Counted from the first letter of the stretch, positions 13,764 to 26,274 are shown. The stretch: 64,000 bases of DNA from Bryopsis sp. KO-2023 (GCA_030272585.1 BSYQ01000005.1:2232001-2296000), one strand, 5' to 3'. Notes: a model not told the origin generated them from the sequence alone. A program made the numbers and translations.

Positions 13764-14161
13764 AGGCGGCCTGTGAGGAGATCAATGCACCATTGTAGGT
13801 CAACTCATTGCACTGCCAGTGGTCTAGATGGATTCCATAAACTGCAGAAATGAGCAGGAGTCGTCGTGCGCGATGTGGCCAACGACATTACAAGACAATA
13901 CCATTGTTGCCGTTCCTCGAGCTCGCAGAAACCTTCACGAATTGCTAGCCAAGAGCGTTGACGCTATCAACAAAATCTATGATCTCTCGTGAACAGGCGG
14001 AAGCAGTTCTTGTTGGAGGGGGGTGAAGCGGGAATGGGGTGGTACGGTCTGCCAGAAATTCCTCACTCTTTGATCAGCGGAAATTCGCTGTGTCACTCAT
14101 AGGGTTTTCAGAAACCTAAATCCATACCGATCGCGCTTGTTTCTGTTCGACTCGTGTCGAC
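13764..14161. promoter_or_regulatory. Divergent promoter region
   Basis: About 400 bp separate the proposed start of the minus-strand MNS1-like gene from the ATG of the plus-strand INO80B-like gene. The two genes are head to head, so both promoters should lie here. No TATA box or other element is clear. An upstream exon of either gene cannot be excluded, because short open frames cross the region. Confidence 0.4.
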
Positions 14162-15930
14162 ATGTCTACGCAACAGACATTTGCACCCACGCGGGCGTCT
14201 TCAGAAGGAACAGGTTCGTGGACAAAGAATAATCGTTGTTTCGTGCGACGTCCGTCTCTACGTTGGTTGAGTTTCGCTTTGTCCTTAGCGCCACGTTCTC
14301 ACGTGCGACAGGCGATGAGTCGGAGGCCACGCGGACTGCGAGTGGTTTGGGCCATGGCGATGAAGTCGACTCCGAGCTCACCGTATCAGACGCAGCCGTT
14401 TCCGAATCTGACAACGCGCTCAGTACGCTTGTAGCTTGGGACGAGGGAGGCTCTGCTAGCGAGCACAGTGACGATGTCAAACCTCAGAGATCCTCGTCAG
14501 ACTCCCCAGGCGAAGACGTCGAAATTCGGTTAGTGACGTCTGACAATGGCGCCGTTTTTGCCTCGGTGTTTGTTAAAACATGCTGTTTAACAAGGAGTGT
14601 TGTTTGTGAAGTCCAGACGGGGATCAAAGCGGTTGACTGCTCGACAGTTGGCTCGGCAGGAGCGCCTGGACCGGGGAATTCAGCAGACGCAATGGAACGA
14701 CTTGGAGCTCCCTCGTGGACTGGACTACTCCACGAAAGCGAAGTCGAGGTCGGTTGGCCGTATTGCGTTTTTCTGTTATCTTGAGTTCCTCTGCAAGAAT
14801 GTTTGCTTGAGGCATGCACACCAAATTAGTCAACACCTACATACATACAGGCACACAGATATCTGCGAAAAAATTCAAAAATTGTTTGTGTGCATTTGCA
14901 TCTACATCAACTGCCAAGCTTAGCTATCAGGAGAGTCTTGCAATTTAAAACTGTAACACTTTTTTTGAAAAAAGCTGTTCCTATGCAGGGATGAATTAAC
15001 AGAAGAGCAACAACTGAAGAAATTGAAAGAGGCAGAAAGGAGGAGGCTCAAAATGCAGAAACTCAGGAAAGAGAATGTTGAAAACAGGAAAGCCAGAATC
15101 CGGGCATCCACGAGCTCACGGTTCAAGGATGACATTGAAAAGCAGAAATCCGACAAGGTGGGTAATATACAATCCTGCATGCTAGCTCCGGGAACTGAAA
15201 ACTATGCCTTGGTTTCAAATCTTTTATGATTTTCGCCAGTCGAGGGGAGGAATGGAGGGAATTTTTTGCCAGTTGTGCTGTTGTGTTTGTGTTCAGATGA
15301 AGCGGAGATGCGAAGCCTTGGCTCCAGGAATTGTACGGGTTCGCCGAAGATTGAATGCATCTTGCATCGTTTTACCCACCGAAGGCAGCCTCCCCGCACA
15401 CATCCAGCCAATGAAGTTTTCTGGTTACCCTGCTCCTAGGTGAACCAGAACTCCAAGAAGCCCCATCCGCAACATAGATCCTCGATTGGCTTTGTTTCAT
15501 TTCTCCTGGTTGTGATATGGTTTGCTTAAGTCTTTGTGATATTGCTCCAGGTTACATGTGGAGGTTCTAGTGAACCCAGCGGTGGCTTCAGTATCTAAAC
15601 AAGTGAAGCTTGGAACAAGAGTTAGGATGAAGCCCAGAAACGACTCCCAGGTAACCTGAGGGGCAGATCAAGTGGCTGGATACACCTTGTATCTCACTGG
15701 TTTCTTCACTTTTCACCCAGATCGATGTTGTTTTTTTTGTTCGTTTTTTTGCTACAGTGTTGTTAAAGGTTTTGTGTGTGCGATTGAGCCAGGTGGTGTG
15801 TGAAACGTTGGATGGGTCGATTGTGGGTGCAACTGTGGACAGCCCCAGTGCCCTTCCAGAAGAGATGCGGGTCAAGAGCATCAGATTTGACAAATCTATG
15901 TGTGTGAAGTCTTTGACATTGGGTGGTTAG
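14162..15930 (+). CDS. PAPA-1/INO80B-like nuclear protein
   Basis: Seven exons join in phase to 316 residues: 14162-14213, 14312-14528, 14617-14748, 14989-15157, 15297-15439, 15551-15650 and 15793-15930 (stop TAG). The N-terminal half is acidic and Ser-rich. Exons 3-4 encode the key region: a basic RLTARQLARQERLD stretch, LPRGLDY, then DELTEEQQLKKLKEAERRR and a Lys/Arg-rich helix. This resembles the PAPA-1 domain of INO80B/Ies2, a subunit of the INO80 chromatin remodeller. Exon 5 (VRVRRRLNASCIVLP ending FSGYPAPR) resembles the segment that precedes the HIT zinc finger in INO80B, but no HIT finger follows. The protein continues instead with about 78 residues (exons 6-7) that I do not recognise. 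Identity is inferred from motif resemblance. Confidence 0.6.
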
Positions 15931-16983
15931 GTAAGATATTTTTTGGCCTCTCCCCTGTTCGTTGCAAGTGCCTTGAGAACGAAAAATCTGTACATGTGAT
16001 TGTTACTTCCTTATCGATGGAAATAGGGGACTATGCCCCGGCAAGATCTGGCCACCCTCTTGGATAGGTTCAATTCTGCAGGGGGGGTGAGGCAGGATTG
16101 TAAACAGAAGCACAGTCACCTTCAACCCTTGAAAGAAAAAAATATGTTGGAGAAGTCGAAAACGAATCTGTGCAATTGGCACTTTTCAAACAGAAAAGTA
16201 TCCTCGTCTCCCATCATCAAGTACCGCCACTGTCGTGCTGTCATTTTTTGTCCTATTCTTGGGTCAGTGATAACCAGTGTCAGTTTAGTGGATAGATGCT
16301 ATGGGAGTGCATATCCAGCTAATAAAACAATAAAACCCCATCAAACTAGCCCTGATTTTCTAAGGAAAATGAGTATCGCCCTACGCACAGTCACACCTAC
16401 AAATACCGTCAAACATGCAGATAGGAATAGCTTTCAAAGAAGAAAAAAAGTCTTGAAAGATATCATAACACTGAACAAGAGTCTGACAAAGAGTCCTATA
16501 ATCGTTGGGGTGGAAACCCACAGCAGCTGCCGCCATTCTCGACAACAATATATAAGAATCTTTACACTGGCATTGACAATCCCTTCGTTACAAAGATTTG
16601 TACATTTATTGCGAATCCTTTCTATCGGATGATAATAGAAGAAGGGAGAGATGAAGCCAAAAGAAAAAAAAAAAGACGAAAGACAAAGAAGAACCCTTGG
16701 GTACTAAAAGAGAACCCACATGGAACATCACCAGGTAGACTTTTCAGGAATATATCTAAATGAACATCTACTCGAAAACAAGAAACGTGTCAAAAAGAAT
16801 ATATATATATATATCCTTCCCCGTTCAACCAAATGGAAACGAGATATCCTGATAAATATGTACATAAAGTCATCGAAAAACCGTAGGTCATAGCTATATC
16901 CACTGGGGGAAACTGGAGCTCGGTAGCTCCTTATTCAACCCACATTATTCTTCAGGCTTTGCACCCCCAGTAGTTGGTACTGC
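15931..16983. other. Convergent 3' intergenic region
   Basis: This lies between the stop of the plus-strand INO80B-like gene and the stop of the minus-strand LRR gene, so it should hold two 3' UTRs and terminators. It has an AT dinucleotide run near 16799-16812 and an A-rich patch near 16663-16675. A 199-codon open frame at 16033-16632 has no protein-like character and is not annotated. Confidence 0.45.
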
Positions 16984-19222
16984 TCAGATTTGCTGTAGTT
17001 TCACAAACGTGTACTGTTTTTGAAGCGGAACCAGTTTCGACCTTGAAATCCTGGGAAGCTTTGAAAGGTCGATGAACTTCAGCTTAGTCAACTCAGGCAG
17101 GAAGCCCATTAAACCCTCAAAGGTCAGCTTCACGCATCCTGCCAACCCCAACAGTTTCAATCTCTTGAGGTGCTGCAGATGCTTTGCACCATCGTCAGTA
17201 AGATCCTTGTTGCCACTCAGATTCAGCCACCACAACTGAGAGAGCTCCGCGAGACTGGCCATTCCATACCCAAACAACTCATTCATTCCACTCAAATCCA
17301 GGTGGTGCAAGGCATACAAGTACCCAACATGCTCCAACCCTGACGAGGCGATTTTCCGACAAGATGCCAAGTCCAGAGTTTTGAGCTGCTGCAACATGCA
17401 CAGATATTGAACGCCTTCTTCGGTGATCAAGCTGCATCCCCCCAAGTCGAGGCCGACCAAATTAGTCAACTCTCCCAGCACCATGAGACCATCATCTCGG
17501 ATGCTGTCGCAGCGTCTGAGAGACAGGAACTTCAGCTTCGGAATGTTTTGCAGCGCGTTCAACCCTGAATCAGTAATGTCGCATCCCCCAAGATCCAGTC
17601 GCTCAAGAACCGGGAAACCTGCGAGAGTGTCCAGTCCAGACATGGAGATCGCACAATGTCCGAGGCCCAGCCATTCTAACTTCTGCAGAGTGGTCAGGTG
17701 CTCCACGCCTGCATCAGTAATTCTCTTGTTCTTCGCTGTTCCTTGCTCTGGCATCCCCATTTTGGACAGCCATCCCTGAAACACCCCACAAATGCTGCTC
17801 ACAAGAGCTCCTTTCACACCCAAGGATTTAAACCAGGTTGAACAAGAATGTTTCAATCACTTCCCTTTGTATTTTTCTCGCATCAGAGGAATGCTCAACA
17901 ACACACATGGACAACCTCTTCTCGATCAAAAGTGTTCCCATGTTTTCAGAATCAAGGCATTTTTAGAAAAGCTAAGAGGGAGAGCATACACATGGATATT
18001 AGTCAGCCTAATAAAACCATTCTTACCAATTTCTGTCGCCGACCGATGTCCAGGTATGTAAGTTCTGTTAAACCGCTCAAATGAACGAGACCTTCATCGC
18101 TGATTCCCATTGAACGATTGATATCCAAGTGGGTCAAGCTAGAGAAACATGCTAGGCACTCCATCCCCGCATCCGTTATGTAGTCGCACCGGCTCACATC
18201 AAGAAACGTAAGGCAGGTGAGGGGCCGAAGCACCGTGAGAACCTTGCAAAGCACACAGAAATCTCAGCACATTTGGTGATATGTTCAAACCTGGGCTGGA
18301 AGACAGCCACTGGGCATCGTCTCAAGATACTGTAACACCGCTATTTCCCCTGATACCCTGATACAGCGATTTGGTTTTCCTCGGGGGTTCTCCAATTCCC
18401 AAACACTTTTTTCACAGCAGCATGACAGACCAGTTTGAGTACCAGCCAGTTGCACACCTGATCATTAACGCTGTTGCAGTTAGATAGCCTGAGCATATCC
18501 ATCTTGCTCGTGTAAGCCACCAGCTTCGCCATGTGCTCGCTCATGATCTTATGCCCCTCAGGTAGTCCATCTGTGAATATATCCAACGACCCTAGATCCA
18601 TTGATGCATCTGGCATTCCATATTTCACCGTCGAAAAGTCATGCTCGAGAGCCCGATCTTGCATACCCCCGACAACTCTCACTGGGGTGCTGCTGGGGAG
18701 AACATCATCCTCACCAATCGTTCCCAAGTCAGTGCAAGGAGGAGCTTTCCTCAAAATGCTGGGAGGCCTGCTGAACGCATTAGACCCAGCAGGGTCGGTG
18801 TCAAAATCTGGTGCCTGCCCCTCGCTGCTGTCATAGTCCGTCAACGCTGATTGTACATCAGAGGAGTCAGGTTCCTCGTTAATTTCAAAACTGTCACTTG
18901 CAACTCTGCAGGCATCTTGACGAGGAGAATTATCAGTGGCGGGTATTTCCCCATCCCCACTGGTCATCTGATCACCAGGCTCCTCGCATATCTTCTCAGC
19001 ATCCTGTTTCCCTCTGTCTTGCACTTCCAATGCTGTGTTTTCAACCCCCTCTCCCGTAAATGGTGTGTCAACAGACACCATGTTTCCACCATCTTCCTCT
19101 TCTCCTTCAATTTTCCCCACCAAGGGTTGATTTTCTTCATTTGGGGAAAATTCCGAATTTGAATTGCCCTCATCAGTTCCACCCAAAGCAACACTCTCCA
19201 GGTTCCCCAATTCTTCACTCAT
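16984..19222 (-). CDS. Leucine-rich repeat protein with acidic N-terminal domain (AMN1/F-box-type LRRs)
   Basis: Three exons (19222-18458, 18242-18027, 17775-16984) join in phase to about 590 residues. Residues 1 to about 240 are acidic, low-complexity and probably disordered, rich in Glu, Asp, Ser and Pro. From about residue 243 an uninterrupted run of cysteine-containing LRRs begins (LRLSNCNSVNDQ, LDVSRCDYITDAGMECL, LDLGGCSLITEEGVQYL). Roughly a dozen repeats of about 24 residues have the C-x-x-[IL]-[TS]-D-x-G-[LM] pattern of the AMN1/FBXL group. No F-box is visible, so a ubiquitin-ligase role is not supported; protein binding is the safe call. The ATG at 19222 is the first in frame after a clear upstream stop, but an unseen 5' exon is possible. 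An open frame at 19456-19271 could be 5' leader. Confidence 0.85.
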
Positions 19223-21992
19223 TGCCACAAGCTTTTCCTCTCTTTCCCAATATTCCACAGAGCCGCCCAGTCAGCCGAGGATTCTGCACTCAAAGCGTGT
19301 GGTCCAACTCGAACGACTCGCAGGAAGGCACTTAACTTGACGCTTAGGGGTCGATAGGACAACCCACCCAAAAACCTCTTCAAGCTTATCCTGCTCGACC
19401 AAGCAAGGGCAAACGCGCGTTATAGCTTCCAAACAATACCCCAACAAGTCACCCACTTGGCTGTCAATAAACAGTTAAGCTCGCTCAGAGACACACAGGG
19501 ATATCTTACCCTGTCCGTTTCCGTAAAAAGATCAAGCTATGCTACTTTATGACCCACTCCCACTCAAGATTCGTGAACTTTATGACTTGCACAAGCCCAC
19601 CTGCGACTGTTGTTCCAGCCGACTGTTGTGTCACATTTCCCAACGGTGCAGCACATGACGAAATCAGTCCGTCGTACCGTATTTCTTACTGTTGATTTCT
19701 GCAGCCAGCCCAGCCTGCCCAGCCTGCTGGATCATTCACCACCAGGATTCAATCAGTTTCAATGCACCATCCATTTACAGCCGTTCGAAACAATAATGTT
19801 CCTCCCAATCCATTCCCAATCTCAGTCATTACATTCACACAAACACAGTCATGACTCTCACTTTCACAAGGCACAAGAAGCTTCACACAATGGCACAGTT
19901 TCAGACTCAAAGACACCTCCTTCCTGGGTTTTATCAGGCTGGGTGAGTACTTCAGGAAAAACGAAAGAACAAGGGAATTAACTCCTTTGTTTCCTTGCTT
20001 CTTTTATCTTTCTTAGCATAGATGTTGAGTTAGTCAGCAACAGTGTCTCTTGTCTGGAATCTTACTCATCTTCCATAAACCCACGTCACATGCCTCCGCA
20101 TGTCAGCCTTTTATTACCTCGTCGAGGATTTGTGGTAAATGGAAATAATGAGAGGGAAGGAAACGAACGGAATGAGTGGAATATTATCGAATTGGTTAGA
20201 GAAGTCAGGTTGTGGAAGAAATTTGATGTGTAATGAACAGATTGAGTTGATTGCAAATCGAAAAACAAACAATCAAGATCACATCGAAAAACATGAAGTA
20301 GTTTTTGAACTGGACAAGTCGTAACCAAACCTAGTGGGTTTGGTCAAAGAATGTGCCAGGGGAGGAAATATAAAAATAGATAGTGTCTCTTACAACTTTT
20401 AACATCAACTTAGGTGTTTGTAAAGAGATACGGAAAGGAGGCAAACTGAGACACCAAGGTTGCCCAAAAGGGACCTGCAAGTTTGTTTTGTTCAGTCACA
20501 AAAAAATTCACAACACTTCCTTCTCATACTGCTTGGTATCATGCAGTCTTGTACTGCTCAGCCCATTCTCTCCAACTTCCCCACTCCACTCTCTTTTCTT
20601 CCCTTCTTCATATGTTCACGACCCCTTTAGCTTCTACAGGGAATGTGGGATGCTTCCAGTGACGGAAGGTCGTCTACCAGAAATGTTGTCGCTTACAAAA
20701 TTGCAGGGAAGATAACTTTTAGGGAATGCATTCACCATATGGTGAAATACTTGAAAGATCTTTGAGCTCCACACCCACAACGTCTTCCCTAAAACATTGT
20801 AATGCAGCCGCTTTTGAGTTCACAAGCACCATCATAGGTGGACGCCGCTTTCGCTCGCTTTAGGGGGACAATCAACACAAGTTTTAGGACGCTCCCCGTC
20901 TTTGTTTTTTGGCGGGGGGGGAGGTGTCTGGAACGGATCGCCGGTCCGGTCCGGTCCAGTTTATTAAAGGTCGCGCGCTTTGGAACGCCATTGGCTATTA
21001 TTAAAACAATAAGCAGGTCTGTCGTTTGATCGGATTTCTTTTTGAGACGAGGATACCTATCGAGGATTTTTGGACGTTTTGTGTGGTTGCAACAGGGTGG
21101 TTTCGCCCTTCCACAACATGCAAGTCTTATTTTTATTTTTTCTGGCACAACTAAAGCTTGCAAACTTATTCTGGATTTTGCGATCCCCCAAAGCCCCCGG
21201 TTTATTTGAACGCGAGAGATGCGATATCGCCATTTTGAAAAAAATATTACGAATCACAAACAAGAAGGATAAAAAAAAACACTCCGACCTGTTGCGATTG
21301 GAACCCAATTGGGTGTTTCGAGAGCACACAGTGTGTGCGATATCTTCAGAATGGATCTTGTTTCTGTGATTCTGTCCAATCCCGTGTGTGGCGTATTTTC
21401 GTATCAGACTTTTTGTGTGGAACAGCGTGGTGTGACTGACATGTGTGGTGCTTTATGAAACTTTTTTGTCATACAAATCGATGCACGCAATCTAATTCCT
21501 GTTTGGCGCGGGTTGGAGTGGGTGTTACAGTTGGCTGGGCTCCGCCAAGCTGCTAGGTGTTGCCTTCGTCCCCCAGAGACTCAGCCCCTCTAGACACCCA
21601 GTTTGTAATAGATCCCCTTCTTCCTGCAGTCTACGTATCCAGGACGAGGTGAGTTTCGTTTTTGTTTCGGACTAGGGGGAAGCAGAGGGGTTGGTTCCGC
21701 AACCCACCCGTTCGTACTTCAGGTTCAGAGTGATCCCAGATTCTTATGACCACGACTCTGATATAGAACTTCATAACAGTTTTCCCATGGCTTTGTTGCG
21801 TTTTTTTGGTCTTTATCGTATCGAGCCTCTTTTGGTATCCCCTCGAAGTTCTACAGGAAAAATCCTCTCGAGTTTATTTACTCCATTTCCATGGAACGCG
21901 CGTATCCAACGGTGGAATAAAAGACGACTGTGGGTCGTAGTTTCGTGCGGTTCCGTTGAGGAGTTGTCTTGGTCGAGAATAAAACCCACAAT
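19223..21992. other. Long intergenic region between divergent genes
   Basis: About 2.8 kb lie between the minus-strand LRR gene and the plus-strand orphan ORF. Several open frames of 60-125 codons occur on both strands (for example 19610-19981 plus and 21163-20789 minus). None has a recognisable domain or convincing splice structure. A direct repeat of GGTCC units (about 20942-20956) follows a G-rich run near 20916. A good donor (GAG then GTGAGT) at about 21651 may end a 5' untranslated exon of the downstream gene. Confidence 0.4.
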
Positions 21993-23333
21993 ATGGGTCA
22001 CACTATTGCCGTGGTGAATATCGTCAGTAACTCGACGTCGGGCGTGTCGGTACAGGGAGCAACAGCGCAAACAACACATTTTGATGAGTTTGGGAAGGTG
22101 CACAGAGCTTCGTGCGTCAACGTTACACCAGGTTCGCTGCATGGAATGTCCCACACGACGCAACAGAGTCACTCTCGGCAGCCGCTCCTGAAGATGTCGG
22201 ACATGTGGTGTAAGTGCGCCACGAAGACCGCAGGGTCAGAGTTATCGAGTGATGTCTGTGAGTGCCACGACCTTGCAGCGCTCGGAGGGGGGAAAGGTGG
22301 AGGAGACGCTTTCTACGAGTGCAGAGAAAGAATGGTGCGATACCCGAGCGTCTCGGACAGCTTGACAGATTCGGACAAGGATTGGGCGTCAGACGGTACA
22401 ACATCAGAGGAGGAGGTCACAATCGCGGAGCAGATTGGTTGGAAATCTCTGGTGACATGCACAATGAATCAATGGGATTCTGAGCCAGCCAATGTTGAGG
22501 GAGATGCTGGATCATTCGATTTGAAGTCGGGAACTGGGGTGGGTGAATTGCTGGGGCAGCACTCGAAACATTGCGGGATGGATCTGGCTGGGATGGAGTC
22601 GCAGACACACGGGAGAATTAATTTCAAAGAATCTAAGGCAGGGGTTTCATTCCATACTGGGTTGGAGGAGGAACAGGCATCAGCTGCCAAGGCTCCTATG
22701 TGGGTGAAATCCACCAAGGCTGGAACGGTGGCTTCGACGTCCCCACTGAAAGGGCAAGATTCCCTGTGTCCTTATACCGGTGCAATGCCAATTTCTTCAT
22801 TCTCATTTTCACGAAATAGGGGTTCTGGGTCAACCCCCCATAAATTGATGCCCCTCAGGCAGAATCACCCCGTCAATTTGTTTTATGACATGAGTGCAGC
22901 GGGTGGAACTGGGATTCTTGCTGACATGGGGAATGTTGCGAGTGCCGTACACATTCCAAGCAGGGAGTTTCACACCGCTCAAAGCTTGGCTTTCGAAACG
23001 CCGGAATCGCTGCAAGCATGCAGGAACCGGGACTCCATCATGATGGAAAGAGATGATCTGGATGGGGACAGGCACAAGAAACCGAGTACCTGGAAGAAAA
23101 TGAAACAGAAGCTTTGGGCCAGTGTGACTCCTCAGTGCCTCCGACCGGAGTTCCCACCTGGTTTTTTAACTTCGGCTGCTGCCACCCGTAACACGTCCAT
23201 AAAGAGAATGGAGACCATCAAGAAGTCAAGGGCGCGGCATGAAGAAGATGTGCTTTCCGCCGCCACTACTGTTAAGGGATACAGTAGAAGGCATCGTTAT
23301 TTGGTAGATAAAATCGAGCAGTCCATTGTATGA
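21993..23333 (+). CDS. Hypothetical protein, long single-exon orphan ORF
   Basis: A single uninterrupted frame of 446 codons runs from ATG at 21993 (MGHTIAVVNIV) to TGA at 23331-23333. I recognise no domain. The first 90 residues include a short Cys cluster (MWCKCATKTAG, CECHDLAALGG). The middle is polar with acidic and Ser-rich parts (SLTDSDKDWASDGTTSEEE). The last 80 residues are basic (STWKKMKQKLWASV, RGYSRRHR-like end), which suggests nucleic-acid binding or nuclear location. There is no signal peptide or membrane segment. The frame is open over 1.3 kb and has a protein-like composition, so I take it as real. It lacks introns while most neighbours have many. An upstream non-coding exon ending near 21651 is possible. 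Confidence 0.6.
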   Translation: MGHTIAVVNIVSNSTSGVSVQGATAQTTHFDEFGKVHRASCVNVTPGSLHGMSHTTQQSHSRQPLLKMSDMWCKCATKTAGSELSSDVCECHDLAALGGGKGGGDAFYECRERMVRYPSVSDSLTDSDKDWASDGTTSEEEVTIAEQIGWKSLVTCTMNQWDSEPANVEGDAGSFDLKSGTGVGELLGQHSKHCGMDLAGMESQTHGRINFKESKAGVSFHTGLEEEQASAAKAPMWVKSTKAGTVASTSPLKGQDSLCPYTGAMPISSFSFSRNRGSGSTPHKLMPLRQNHPVNLFYDMSAAGGTGILADMGNVASAVHIPSREFHTAQSLAFETPESLQACRNRDSIMMERDDLDGDRHKKPSTWKKMKQKLWASVTPQCLRPEFPPGFLTSAAATRNTSIKRMETIKKSRARHEEDVLSAATTVKGYSRRHRYLVDKIEQSIV

Positions 23334-24238
23334 GTCGTAATCTGGAGGGATGGACCATCTGACTGCACGAGAGAGATTTACCACAAGGAGACTTGTGGAA
23401 CAGGGTTTTTTTTACTCGTTTTTGGGTTTTCATGCGAAGGTTCATGTATATTTTTCTATATATATATTATGGTAGGTAAACAGTAATATTGTCGCTGTGG
23501 ACCTTGCGAGCTGTGTTGAAAAAGGGGGGGGGGGGAGAAGGGATGGGATTTTTGAGAGGCGTATGTGATTTCGAATGGAAATGTGTGACCTGAGGTGAGT
23601 TGCAATTGCTAAATACAATGATTCTTTTCGGAGGTTTCTTTTTGGTGGGGTGGGGATTTTGCGGGTACAACACCCGAGAGTGAGAAAATATTATCTAGGG
23701 TGTGATGGTTACGCGCCGGGTTTTTATGTCAGCAACAAATGGTTGAGTTTTTTTGGGCCCTTTATCAGATTTTGGCGATCATTCCAATTGACTCGATTGT
23801 ACTGCTGACAAGTTGCAGAGTTGCTTCAAAAATGGTAAATGTTATTTTGTGAGTGAAAATCTGCCTTTTTTGCTGTTTTTCTTTGGAGTTATTGCATGGA
23901 TGACGTAATAATTATGTATTATTGCATCAATTTTGTTGGCGACCGAACTGTATGAACTATTAATAATGTAATGTCACTGGGATTGCTTGTCGTGAATCAT
24001 TGAAGATCATTGATATCGGCAATTACCAGGATGAAGTCACACTTTCCAAGTTACAACAATTCATAGCACCACAGGTTTGCTGACCTTACTGAACAAACAT
24101 GCCCGTTGCAATTAAGACTGCCAACCCCACCCCCTAATGTGAACTCTGCACACAAACCAAAGCCCCCCAATGTTGGCCGGCATGCTAATTCTTTCACATG
24201 GGAGTACTCATGCAACTTCATCCGATGCTCTGTGGTCA
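23334..24238. other. Convergent 3' intergenic region
   Basis: This lies between the stop codons of the plus-strand orphan ORF and the minus-strand acetyltransferase. It is AT-rich with a short TA run near 23455-23468 and a G run near 23525-23534. No gene is seen. AATAAT-type A/T-rich stretches around 23910-23970 could serve polyadenylation, but no site can be assigned. Confidence 0.4.
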
Positions 24239-26274
24239 TCAGTCGTACGGAGTTATTGTCTTTGTCAGCAAAGCCCTAGGCCTCACTCCTTTGAATTCAA
24301 CAAGGAAAAGATCCCTGGCCTGCTCTTCAAACCCACTGCTCTTGTACAGTTCCTTTGCTGCTATGTCAGCCAGTCTGACATGTAGAACGAGGTCTTCTAC
24401 GCCCTTGAACTGACAAAATTCTTCGCAAGCAGAGAGGAGACCTCGAGCAATACCTTGCCTGTTGCACAAAATGTCACCAATTTTCAATCCCTCGTCAGAC
24501 ACCCCATCCAACAAGCTCTGCGCCCCGCAATGAATGATTCACCTTCTGAAGTCTCGATCTGTGGCCATGTTGAACAAATAGGCCGCATCTCCTGGTGGCT
24601 GCAGAGTTTCAAAGTGTGCTCTGGTTTCAGGAGTAAACGAAAGGGCTACTGTTCCTATCAATCGCTCTGTTTTCCCCTCCGGCAATTTTGACTTGTCTGT
24701 ACAACCAAGAAGACACCAGCGATGTTGTTTTCTTTCACACGACAAGGCACATTATCAATGCCCTGGAGAATCCACAATCAATATTGACCATCATACAGGG
24801 AAAATGTGTGTTGATCGAACAAGGCTGCTCCTGGAAGAACAAGCAGGGAAAGGCAGCTACCTTTTGGGTTGATGGTTGCGATCAGCAAGATTGCGTCTGG
24901 AACATCTTTGAGTGCTGATGCGAAGTGCCCCCTATAGGCAAGAAAACTGAAACGGACACCTTACACTCAAGACTGCCTCCCCCCTCTATTCTGGAGCAGC
25001 GAGAAAGGCACTGTGACTTTCACCATTTGGAGGCAAAAGCCAAGCACAAACTCAATTTTAATCAGCATTTCAACGACAGATGCTTCTTGAACTAAATAAA
25101 TTTTTCAGTGACAAAAGTGGCATTGAGGAAGAAAAAAGAGGTTTTACGTTTAACTCGCAATTTCACCTTGCTGCCGAAAAAGGGACTTCTTCTGGAGTTC
25201 CAGCGAATCCTCTGATGAGGCAAACTGATGCAGCATCTATGTCGCTCGATTGCAACAGCCTGACTGATGAAAGGTAGAAAAACCGCTGATGAAAAGGAAC
25301 ATTCCAACAAGACGCACAAAGACCAGCATGTCGAAAAATGATCAGTGAACTAACCAGATCGGGAGGAAAGAGAGCAACACACCTGATCTCTACCTCTCCA
25401 GCTTCAACAGACAGCTACAACACAACCACTGATACACATTGGAAAGGAACTACACAAGCTTGGTGCTGAAGTTGAATGTGTCTAACCCAGTTCTCGACTT
25501 AATTTTCCTTGTGAATTTCACTGGATGAGTCGGTGTCTTGCTCATTGCTAACAGCCAATCATTCTCAGATAGCTTTTTTTTATGCTTGAGGTTGACTGAA
25601 GGAAGAGTTGTGTTACTCAGTAACACAAACACCACAGTGTCACGTTTTCTGCTGTAGCATTCCCAACACACCCACCTTCTTCGAGTAACCCTCTGCATAC
25701 TCCACCAGAGCCGTCTGCGGTGCAGGAAAACAAAGTAAGTTCTTCAAGTTCCACCGATATGAAACAAATTAGTAACAATACTAATCCGCTCAAAAAGGTC
25801 GATCCGTTATCCTTCTTGGAAAGAGTCTGGACCCAGCACCCATACCCGCTCAACGACACGTGGTTCTGCAGCGATGTCGTAGCGTCTGCTCTTACTCCCA
25901 GTGCGACGACCAACAAGACATTGCGAAACGAGCCCTTCCCCACAAACAAAGGCTCCTGCTCGCTCTGCAAAAGTCGTCTGGTGACTTCGGAGTTGATCGC
26001 AGCTCTGGCCCCGATGCACGACCGCCGAACTTGGCGGCTGTGCGATACGGTGCAATGTGGAGGTAAAAGAGGCTGCTGTCATCAATTTCTGGTTCCGAGA
26101 TAGACTCCAACAAGACACCCCCAAAAACGTACTGTCAGGCCGTCTGTAATTCAGTTTCTGGCAAAAGGGATTACGAGCACGAAGAGAGATGACTGTACTG
26201 GGGGTGGCGGCGATGTGGCAACGCGATTTGAATCGCCGAACGCACTTTTCTGCACCATCCTTCAGTTGAAACAT
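24239..26274 (-). CDS. GNAT-family N-acetyltransferase, probably plastid-targeted
   Basis: The acetyl-CoA binding core is clear. The exon at about 24.69-24.54 kb encodes TERLIGTVALSF and AYLFNMATDRDFRR. The next exon (24.46-24.24 kb) encodes QGIARGLLSACEEF (motif A, Q-x-x-G-I-A), LHVRLADIAAKELYKSSGFEE (motif B) and the C-terminus ending TITPYD then TGA. Upstream exons include GHFASALKDVPDAILLIATINPK (about 24.95-24.89 kb) and SDIDAASVCLIRGFAG (about 25.25-25.19 kb), which matches a GNAT N-terminal strand-helix unit. An ATG at 26274 opens a frame rich in Arg, Ser, Thr and Ala with few acids, like a transit peptide, ending near VVER. One or more exons between 25.2 and 25.9 kb are unresolved (TALVEYAEGYSKK near 25.70 kb is likely one). 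The family includes plastid protein acetyltransferases of the GNAT type; the substrate is unknown. Confidence 0.75.

Noticed and set aside
16033-16632. 199-codon plus-strand open frame
   Set aside because: No domain, no splice context, and it lies in the shared 3' region of two convergent genes. Composition is not protein-like.
19271-19456. Extra first exon of the LRR gene (MGDLLGYC...)
   Set aside because: An in-frame stop separates it from the LRR frame and no acceptor restores phase cleanly. Left as possible 5' leader.
20789-21163. 124-codon minus-strand open frame
   Set aside because: Basic, low-information translation with no homologue recognised and no splice partner. It lies in a long intergenic stretch.
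25617-25970. 117-codon minus-strand frame with a hydrophobic stretch
   Set aside because: It crosses a likely intron of the acetyltransferase gene. The TALVEYAEGYSKK exon near 25.70 kb is in another frame and fits better.
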